22,718 nt of DNA. Source: Rhodospirillaceae bacterium CCH5-H10 (GTDB lineage: Bacteria > Pseudomonadota > Alphaproteobacteria > Reyranellales > Reyranellaceae). Below, in pieces: positions 17,238 to 22,718 of the stretch (within the stretch, counting starts at the first letter, position 1; each line of letters begins with the position of its first letter). The notes under the pieces are model-generated. The model saw nothing but the letters and a program-made list of their open reading frames with translations, did no database searches and had not been told where the DNA came from. The stretch is from positions 1-22,718 of the forward strand of contig LSKJ01000547.1 of assembly GCA_001557035.1 (NCBI GenBank), written 5' to 3'. Both the position numbers and the translations under genes were made by a program.

Positions 17238-18017
17238 CTAACGCGCACTATCCTTGAGGCCGCGGCCGAAGCGGCCGATCAGCACCAGCACGACCGACAC
17301 CAGCAGGATCTGCATCACCGAGACGGCGGCGATGGTCGGGTCGATCTCCATCAGGATGTTGTCGAACATCTTCTTGGGCAGAGTCATGTTCGCGCCGGCC
17401 AGGAACAGCGCGACGACCACCTCGTCGAACGAGGAGATGAACGCCAGCAGCCCCGCCGAGACGAGGCTGGGACGCAGCAGCGGCAGGGTGATGCGCGTGA
17501 GCGTGTTCCAGCGGCTGGCGCCCAGGCCCTCGGCCGCCTGCTCCAGCGAACGGTCGAAATCGCGCAGGCCGGCGGCAATCACCAGCACCACGAAAGGTAG
17601 CGCCAGCACGGTGTGGCCTACCACCAGCCCGTACCACGTGCCGATCAGCTTGAGCTTGGCGAACAGGCCATAGACCGCAACGGCGAAGATGATGTGCGGC
17701 ACGATGATGGGCGCAAGCGACACGCGATCGAGGATCGTGCGGCCGAAGAAACGGCCGCGCACCAGCGCGAACGCCAGCGGCACGCCGAGCGCCAGGGCAA
17801 GGACCGCGGTGGCGCCGCCGATATAGAGCGAGCGCCAGGTCGCATCGATCCATTGCGGATCGTCGAGATAGCGCTCGTACCACTGCCAGGAGAGGCCCGG
17901 CGGCGGGAACTGCATGTAGGGCGCCGACGAGAGCGAGATCGGGAAGACGACCAGCAACGGCAGCATCAGGAAGAAGTAGATCAGGCCGCAGGAGACGACG
18001 AGAAGACGACGGCTCAT
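17238..18017 (-). CDS. ABC transporter permease, PotC-type
   Basis: Inner-membrane subunit of a spermidine/putrescine-type importer, 259 residues with about six transmembrane helices (first at 4-26, last near 230-250). The EAA loop that docks on the ATPase reads EQAAEGLGASRW...LPLLRPS (159-184). FAVAVYGLFAKLKLIGTW is typical of the PotC branch. Its ATG overlaps the stop of the upstream permease by four bases (ATGA), and the oxidoreductase starts nine bases downstream. Its partner permease, ATPase and binding protein are all in the same operon. Polyamine specificity is inferred from family and neighbours; opine, amino-alcohol or other cationic ligands are possible. Confidence 0.92.
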   Translation of the reverse strand: MSRRLLVVSCGLIYFFLMLPLLVVFPISLSSAPYMQFPPPGLSWQWYERYLDDPQWIDATWRSLYIGGATAVLALALGVPLAFALVRGRFFGRTILDRVSLAPIIVPHIIFAVAVYGLFAKLKLIGTWYGLVVGHTVLALPFVVLVIAAGLRDFDRSLEQAAEGLGASRWNTLTRITLPLLRPSLVSAGLLAFISSFDEVVVALFLAGANMTLPKKMFDNILMEIDPTIAAVSVMQILLVSVVLVLIGRFGRGLKDSAR

Positions 18018-18826
18018 CGCGCCGCCTCCACCGGCTGGCTGTAGCGTTGCGCCAGCGCGTAGACGGCGAAGGTCGCGGCCAGCAGCACGGCCGACAGGGC
18101 CGCGGCGAACGGCCAGTTCAACGCCTCACGGACCTGCTGCTCGATCAGCACGGCGATCATGATCACGCGACCGCCCCCCAGCAGGGCGGGCGTTATGTAG
18201 AAACCCAGCGACAGCACGAACACCAGGACCGAGCCCGCGAAGATTCCGTTCAGGGTGAGCGGCAGGTAGATGCGCCGGAAAATGGCGAAGCTCGACGCGC
18301 CGAGGCCGGCGGCGGCGGCCGGGATGGCCGGGTCGACCTTGCGGACGGCGCTGTAGATCGGCAGCACCATGTAGGGCAGCAGCACATGCACCATCCCGAT
18401 CAGCACGCCGGTGAAATTGTGCAGCATCGGGATCGGATCGGCGATGATGCCGGACTCGATCAGCGTGCGGTTGAAGACGCCGTTGCGGCCCAACAGAACC
18501 ATCCAGGCATAGGTGCGCACCAGGACCGAGGTCCAGAGCGGCAGCAGCACGAAGATGAAGCCCATCGTCGCCCAGAAAGGCGTCGTCGTGGCCATCAGGA
18601 AGCCGAGCGGATAGCCCAGAAGCAGGCAGAAGAAGGTGACCAGCAGGGCGATCTCGAACGTGTTCCAGAAGACGCGGAGATAGAGCTGCTCGCCCAGCGC
18701 CTTGGCATACCAGTCGAACGTGCCGCCCTCGACGCTGAAGCCCAGCATGCGGACGACCGGGAACAGGAAGAACACGAACAGCAGGATCAGCGCCGGCAAC
18801 GCGGGGAAGAAGCCGCGGGCCTTCAT
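18014..18826 (-). CDS. ABC transporter permease, PotB-type
   Basis: First permease of the operon, 270 residues with about six membrane helices: a long hydrophobic start at 9-30, then segments near 58-80, 88-110, 138-160, 194-216 and 240-260. The EAA loop IPAAAAGLGASSF...IYLPLTL lies at about 168-192. PLWTSVLVRTYAWMVLLGRNGVFN is the family-typical second block. ATG 18826 has GAGAGG nine bases upstream. The gap of 93 bases from the ATPase gene is the largest within the operon and contains a strong palindrome that may split expression. The stop overlaps the PotC-type start. Confidence 0.92.
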   Translation of the reverse strand: MKARGFFPALPALILLFVFFLFPVVRMLGFSVEGGTFDWYAKALGEQLYLRVFWNTFEIALLVTFFCLLLGYPLGFLMATTTPFWATMGFIFVLLPLWTSVLVRTYAWMVLLGRNGVFNRTLIESGIIADPIPMLHNFTGVLIGMVHVLLPYMVLPIYSAVRKVDPAIPAAAAGLGASSFAIFRRIYLPLTLNGIFAGSVLVFVLSLGFYITPALLGGGRVIMIAVLIEQQVREALNWPFAAALSAVLLAATFAVYALAQRYSQPVEAAR

Positions 18827-18851
18827 GACGCGACGCCTCTCAACCCCAATC

Positions 18852-18901
18852 GTGTCATCCTGAGCAAAACGAAGGATCCTTCGCTGCGCTCAGGATGACA
18901 C
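18852..18901. repeat. Intra-operon palindrome with 14-bp arms
   Basis: GTGTCATCCTGAGC (18852-18865) pairs exactly with GCTCAGGATGACAC (18888-18901). Inside, CGAAGGATCCTTCG (18870-18883) is itself a perfect 14-base palindrome. It occupies the only sizeable gap between the ATPase and permease genes of the minus-strand operon. In RNA it would form a strong hairpin after the binding-protein/ATPase part. No U-tract follows, so it fits transcript stabilisation or partial attenuation better than termination. It resembles widespread dispersed repeats in proteobacteria. Confidence 0.85.
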
Positions 18902-18919
18902 GGGGCGGTGTCGTGCGTT

Positions 18920-19963
18920 CTAGAACACATGGATCGACTCGGGGTCGATGCCGACGGTCACGCGGGTGCCGGCGGTGGGCAACGCGCCGCGCGCCGGCTG
19001 GCGCACCAGCAGCTCGAGGCCGCCCTCGCAGGCCAGCCGCAGCTTGAACGACGTGCCGAGATAGACCGATTCGATCACCTCGCCGCCGAACGCGTTGGCG
19101 CCCGACGGTGCGAAACGCTCGGGGCGCATCAGCACGCCGACCTTCGCCCCCGCCGGCCTGTCGCTGCGCACATGCAATGCCCGACCGCCGTCCAGCGTCA
19201 CCGTGCCGGGCGCGCTCATCGTGCCGTGGAAGACGTTGCTCTCGCCCACGAAGTCGGCGACGAAATCGTTGGCCGGGCGCTCGTAGATCTCGGTCGTGGT
19301 GGCGATCTGCTGGATCGTGCCCCGGTTCATCACCGCGATCCGATCGGACAGGACCAGTGCTTCCTCCTGGTCGTGGGTGATGAAGATGGTGGTCAGGCCG
19401 AGGCGACGCTGCAGGCGGCGCACCTCGAGCTGCATCGTCTCGCGCAGCTTGCGGTCGAGCGCGCCGAACGGCTCGTCGAGCAGCAGGAGCCGCGGGTTGA
19501 ACACGATGGCGCGCGCCAGCGCCACGCGCTGCTGCTGGCCGCCAGAGAGCTGCCGCGGCAGGCGCGCCTCGTAGCCTTTCAGCTCGACCATCGCCAACGC
19601 CTCGGCGACGCGACGCTCGATCTCGGGCCTGGCGACGTTCCGCATCTCCAGCGGAAACGCCACGTTGGCCGCGACGCTGAGATGCGGGAACAGCGCGTAG
19701 TTCTGGAACACCATGCCGATGTCGCGCTTCGCGGGCGGCAGCGAGGTGATCTCGGCACCGCCCACCGTCACCCTGCCGCCGTCGGGCGTCTCGAACCCCG
19801 CGACGACCTTCAGCAGCGTGGTCTTCCCCGAGCCGCTGGGGCCCAGGATGGTCAGCAGCTCGCCCTGGGCCACCTGCAGCGAGACGTGGTCGAGCGCGAC
19901 CACGTCCCCGAAACGCTTTCCGACGCCCTCGATGAGGAGGTCGGCCGATCCGCTTGCACTCAA
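18920..19963 (-). CDS. ABC transporter ATP-binding protein, PotA-type
   Basis: ATPase of the polyamine-type importer, 347 residues. Walker A GPSGSGKT (41-48), Q-loop Q87, signature LSGGQ (139-143), Walker B LLLLDEP (159-165) and switch H197 are intact. The C-terminal third (about 240-347) is the TOBE-type regulatory domain of PotA/MalK relatives. The start is unusual. The stop of the binding-protein gene lies in the same frame only two codons upstream, and no ATG or GTG occurs before the nucleotide-binding core, so TTG 19963 is the only reasonable start. A GAAGG sequence about a dozen bases before it overlaps the end of the binding-protein gene. Confidence 0.94.
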   Translation of the reverse strand: MSASGSADLLIEGVGKRFGDVVALDHVSLQVAQGELLTILGPSGSGKTTLLKVVAGFETPDGGRVTVGGAEITSLPPAKRDIGMVFQNYALFPHLSVAANVAFPLEMRNVARPEIERRVAEALAMVELKGYEARLPRQLSGGQQQRVALARAIVFNPRLLLLDEPFGALDRKLRETMQLEVRRLQRRLGLTTIFITHDQEEALVLSDRIAVMNRGTIQQIATTTEIYERPANDFVADFVGESNVFHGTMSAPGTVTLDGGRALHVRSDRPAGAKVGVLMRPERFAPSGANAFGGEVIESVYLGTSFKLRLACEGGLELLVRQPARGALPTAGTRVTVGIDPESIHVF

Positions 19964-19969
19964 GGGATA

Positions 19970-21034
19970 TCAGCCCTTCTTCAGCATCCAGGCGTTCCAC
20001 AGTTCGGCGGCCTTGGTGCCGTTCTCGGCATACCACGCGTCGCTGACCCAGAATTGCTGGTCGAGATAAGCGGTGGGCAGGAACGGCTTCACCTTCGGAT
20101 CGACGAAGTTCAGCGATTCGAGGTTGAGGCCGGGATAGCCGAGCTCCGAAGCATAGACCGCCTGCTGCTGCGGCACGGCGAGTTCGGCCAGCATCTTGTT
20201 GGCCCAGTAGGGGCTCTTGGCGCCACGCGGGATGGCGAAGCTGCCCTGCTTCAGCGCCCCCTCGCTCCACTCGATGCCGACCGGCGCGCCCTTCTTGATG
20301 ATGTCGTAGAAGCGGCCGTTCCAGCCGGTCGCCAGCACGACTTCCTTGTCCAGGAGAAGCTGGGCCGGCTGCTGTCCGGTCGACCACCAGACGGTGACGT
20401 GCGGCTTGATCTGGTCGAGTTTCTTGAAGGCGCGGTCGAAGTCGATCGGGTAGAGCTTGTCCTTCGGCACGCCGTCGGCGATCAGCGCGAATTCGAGATT
20501 GTCGGTCGGGTGGTTGCGCATCGAGCGGGCGCCCGGGAACTTCTTCACGTCCCACCAGTCGGCCCAGCTCTTGGGCTGGCTGCCGTTCTTGAAGACGTCG
20601 TTCCGGAATCCCATGATGGTCGTGTAGACGGACGAGGCGAAGACATAGGGGTTCTGCGCCGTCGCCGGATACTTCGAGCGGTCGACCACCTTCGTGTCGA
20701 TCTTCTCCAGCAGGTTCGCCTTGCCGGCGCGGATCGCGTCCTGGCCGCCGATCTCGGTCAGGTCCCACTCGACGTTGCCGGAATCGACCATGGCGCGCAG
20801 CTTGCCGAAGTCGACCGGGCTCGTCTCGACGACCTTGATTCCGTACTTCTTCTCGAAGCCGTTGAAGAAGGCCTTGCGCATGGCCGTGCCCATCGAGCCG
20901 CCGGAATGGTTGACCACGAGCTGCGCGGGCTTCGGCGGCTCGGACTGTGCGAAGGCCGAGCCCGTGGCGCCGACGGCGGCGGCACCTCCCAGCAGCGAAA
21001 GAGCGTGGCGGCGGTGCAGGCGCTTGATGTCCAT
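19970..21034 (-). CDS. ABC transporter substrate-binding protein, PotD-like
   Basis: Periplasmic binding protein of 354 residues and the first gene of the five-gene operon. The signal peptide has a twin-Arg-like start (LHRRHALSLLGG) and a likely cut after AFA at residue 29. The mature part shows the spermidine/putrescine-binding fold: FFNGFEKKYGIKVVETSPVDFGKLRAMV, WDLTEIGGQDAI, SWADWWDVKKFPG and PKSWADWW-type blocks, and a C-terminal YPGLNLESL region. ATG 21034 has AAGGGGA at good spacing. The frame is open to 21184, but the added 50 residues would precede a good signal peptide. It diverges from a second binding-protein gene across 164 bases. The ligand is probably a polyamine or similar cation, by family and by the downstream amine oxidase. 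Confidence 0.92.
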   Translation of the reverse strand: MDIKRLHRRHALSLLGGAAAVGATGSAFAQSEPPKPAQLVVNHSGGSMGTAMRKAFFNGFEKKYGIKVVETSPVDFGKLRAMVDSGNVEWDLTEIGGQDAIRAGKANLLEKIDTKVVDRSKYPATAQNPYVFASSVYTTIMGFRNDVFKNGSQPKSWADWWDVKKFPGARSMRNHPTDNLEFALIADGVPKDKLYPIDFDRAFKKLDQIKPHVTVWWSTGQQPAQLLLDKEVVLATGWNGRFYDIIKKGAPVGIEWSEGALKQGSFAIPRGAKSPYWANKMLAELAVPQQQAVYASELGYPGLNLESLNFVDPKVKPFLPTAYLDQQFWVSDAWYAENGTKAAELWNAWMLKKG

Positions 21035-21165
21035 GGCGGTCCCCTTCGAAATCCCCGCACCGACTGTAGAAGTGAGTTTCATGCGGAGCAACAACCAAGC
21101 CCATAACCTTCTGGAATGACCTGAAGGGACGAATGAATTTCTCTCGCGATGCAGGAGGCGTCTAA

Positions 21166-21178
21166 CGTTGCCGCAACG
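21166..21178. promoter_or_regulatory. Candidate small operator between the divergent binding-protein genes
   Basis: CGTTG-CCG-CAACG is a perfect 5-3-5 palindrome 20 bases before the plus-strand binding-protein start, within the 164-base region shared by two divergent transporter operons. It could be a repressor site for either or both. It is short and could arise by chance. Confidence 0.25.
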
Positions 21179-21198
21179 AGACAACGCGGGGGCCTGCG

Positions 21199-22248
21199 AT
21201 GATGAACCGATTGAAGGCGCTTTTCTGCGGCGCGATTCTCGCCTGCACGGGCGCAGGGGCCGCGACGGCCCAGGAACTCACCATGGCCGTCTGGGGCGGC
21301 GGCGGCGCCAATACCTGGCGCGAAGCCTTCATCAAGCAGTTCGCTCCCGGCAACGGCTCCACCATCAAGATGGTCGAGGTGCCGAATCCGGCCGGCGCGC
21401 TGCGCTCTCCGGCCGCCGCCAACCAGTACAACCTGGCGCTGGTCACCTATTTCGAGGCGATCGCGCTCTCCAATGCGGGCCTGATCGAGAGCTTCGACGA
21501 CAAGCAGTTGCCGGGCATCGGCGACGTCGATCCGAAGTACCTGACCAAGGACAAGGCCGGGCGCCATGTCGGCCTGCCGGTCTACTTCACCTACTACGGC
21601 ATCGCCTACAACACCGACCTCGCCAAGGCCGAGGACTTCGCCTCCTGGCAGGGCCTCGCCGACCCGAAGTGGAAGGGCAAGCTGTCGCTGACGCGGCCGG
21701 TCTATCTCGCGCCCTACGACGCGGTAATCATGGCCAAGGCAATGGGCGGCAGCGAGAAGGACATCGATCCGGGCTTCAAGCTGCTCGAGAAGATCGTGCC
21801 GAACGTGCTGGCGACCTACACCTCGCTCGCCCACATGAACACGCTGCTGACGCGCGGCGAGGTGGCCGCCGTGCCCTTCTACGCCTCGCGCGTCTGGGCA
21901 CTACGCCGCCAGGGCGCCGCCAACGTCGGCATCGTGATCCCGAAGGAAGGCGCGCTGATGCTGCCTTATGTCGTGGTCGTACCGAAGGGCGCCAAGAACC
22001 AGGACAAGTCGCTGGTCTGGATGAACTACATCGCCGGCGCCGAACCGCAGCTGCGCGCCGCGCTGCTCGACGGCTGGCTGCCGATGAACGCCAAGGTCAA
22101 GCTGCCCGAGGACCTGCAGAAGACGCTGGGCCAGCCCTACGAGCAGATCGTGAAGTCGCTCTATTCGCCCGACTGGCGGATCGTCGTCGAACACAACGAA
22201 GCCCGCGTCGATCGCGCCGAGAAGCTGCTGTCCGGCGTCAAGCAGTGA
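21199..22248 (+). CDS. Second PotD-like ABC substrate-binding protein
   Basis: Periplasmic binding protein of 349 residues with a signal peptide ending near ATA-Q (residue 24). The mature start ELTMAVWGGGGANTWREAFIKQF, then LPVYFTYYGIAYNTDLAKAEDF, SWQGLADPKWKGKLSLTRP and a C-terminal GWLPMNAKVKLPEDL, fit the PotD/extracellular solute-binding family. ATG 21199 is followed at once by a second ATG (21202); GGGGG lies upstream. It is a different protein from the minus-strand binding protein next door, with little obvious identity outside family blocks, so it is not a recent duplication. The ATPase of its own system begins in its last codons. The ligand is not known. Confidence 0.9.
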   Translation: MMNRLKALFCGAILACTGAGAATAQELTMAVWGGGGANTWREAFIKQFAPGNGSTIKMVEVPNPAGALRSPAAANQYNLALVTYFEAIALSNAGLIESFDDKQLPGIGDVDPKYLTKDKAGRHVGLPVYFTYYGIAYNTDLAKAEDFASWQGLADPKWKGKLSLTRPVYLAPYDAVIMAKAMGGSEKDIDPGFKLLEKIVPNVLATYTSLAHMNTLLTRGEVAAVPFYASRVWALRRQGAANVGIVIPKEGALMLPYVVVVPKGAKNQDKSLVWMNYIAGAEPQLRAALLDGWLPMNAKVKLPEDLQKTLGQPYEQIVKSLYSPDWRIVVEHNEARVDRAEKLLSGVKQ

Positions 22249-22718
22249 GCCGAGGCACCATCCAGGTCGCCGGGATCGGCAAGGAGTTCGGCGCCGCGAC
22301 GGTTCTCGACGGGGTGGATCTCACCATCGCCGGCGGCAGCTTCGTCACCCTGCTCGGCCCCTCGGGCTGCGGAAAGACGACGCTGCTGCGCCTGATCGCA
22401 GGCTTCCTCGAGCCGAGCCGTGGCACCATCGCCATCGACGGCGCGCCCATGGAGGGCGTGCCACCCCGCCGACGCCCGCTCGGCATGGTGTTCCAGAACC
22501 TGGCGCTGTTTCCTCATCTCGACGTGTTCGAGAACGTGGCCTACGGCATGCGGATCCGCGGCATGACGGCGGCGGAGATTTCGGGCCGCGTCTCGAAGTT
22601 CCTGGCCCTGGTCGGCCTCGCGGGCTTCGAGCGCCGCCGCATCGGCCAGCTCTCCGGCGGCCAGAAGCAGCGCGTGGCGCTGGCGCGTTCGCTGGCCCTC
22701 GAGCCGGCGATCCTGCTG
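22245..22718 (+). CDS. ABC transporter ATP-binding protein, PotA-type (cut by the window end)
   Basis: N-terminal 158 residues of an ATPase that continues past the window. GTG 22245 forms a GTGA overlap with the stop of the second binding-protein gene. Walker A GPSGCGKT (38-45), Q84 in MVFQNLALFPHLDVFENVAYG and the signature LSGGQ (136-140) are intact. The sequence stops at ALEPAILL, just before the Walker B acidic residues. Permease genes are expected next. It pairs with the preceding binding protein to make the second polyamine-type importer of the region. Confidence 0.93.
   Translation, partial: MSRGTIQVAGIGKEFGAATVLDGVDLTIAGGSFVTLLGPSGCGKTTLLRLIAGFLEPSRGTIAIDGAPMEGVPPRRRPLGMVFQNLALFPHLDVFENVAYGMRIRGMTAAEISGRVSKFLALVGLAGFERRRIGQLSGGQKQRVALARSLALEPAILL

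Noticed and set aside
18908..21106. Long open frame on the plus strand opposite the ATPase and PotD-like genes (about 730 codons)
   Set aside because: It spans two well-supported genes and their junction on the minus strand and has no recognisable motif; typical GC-skewed antisense frame.

Overview
The window looks like a chromosomal segment of a high-GC alphaproteobacterium. The reasons are the strong GC bias at third codon positions, tight ATGA/GTGA/TGATG gene overlaps, a Bug-type binding protein, spermidine/putrescine-type ABC operons, a cobU-phosphatase-cobS/cobT cluster, and several intergenic palindromes of the kind common in Rhizobiales and Rhodospirillales. A Reyranella- or Bradyrhizobium-like soil or water heterotroph fits, but the genus is inferred, not shown.

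Layout. (1) 29-3205, plus strand: an EamA permease, an enoyl-CoA hydratase-like protein, and the two subunits of a 3-oxoacid CoA-transferase (scoA, scoB). This is a small acyl-CoA/ketone-body module closed by a perfect 26-bp inverted repeat. (2) 3294-3980, minus: an exported SYLF/YSC84 lipid-binding-type protein. (3) 4089-8585: the nucleotide-loop assembly part of cobalamin synthesis. cobU, a SAM methyltransferase, a histidine phosphatase and cobS lie on minus; cobT and an exported NTF2-like protein lie on plus. cobS and cobT diverge from a 54-bp gap. No B12 riboswitch was seen. (4) About 8590-9650: an AT-richer patch with one unrecognised membrane-anchored, helix-rich protein, the best candidate for recently acquired DNA. 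(5) 9659-11648, plus: a COG3618-type amidohydrolase followed by a Bug/TctC binding protein without membrane subunits. (6) 11784-15729: katG (minus) divergent from an orphan SBP_bac_5 peptide/nickel-type binding protein (plus). An Irr/Fur-like palindrome sits in the shared upstream region. (7) 15897-21034, minus: a complete polyamine-type ABC importer (binding protein, ATPase, two permeases) ending in a FAD amine oxidase of the PuuB type. This reads as an uptake-and-oxidise operon. (8) 21199 to the end, plus: a second, divergent polyamine-type binding protein and the start of its ATPase, cut by the window edge.

The intergenic spaces hold at least five distinct palindromic elements (about 19-41, 3208-3272, 11666-11709, 15767-15876, 18852-18901) and one clear factor-independent terminator (11732-11764). 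No rRNA, tRNA, CRISPR array, insertion sequence or prophage gene was recognised. No stretch longer than 300 bases lacks a gene. The longest are 9405-9658, where nothing beyond AT-rich sequence was seen, and 15730-15896, mostly filled by a palindromic element. I did not find a convincing novel multi-gene system. The items most worth a second look are the unknown gene at 8679-9404, the methyltransferase inside the cobalamin operon, the katG upstream palindrome and the structured intergenic repeats.
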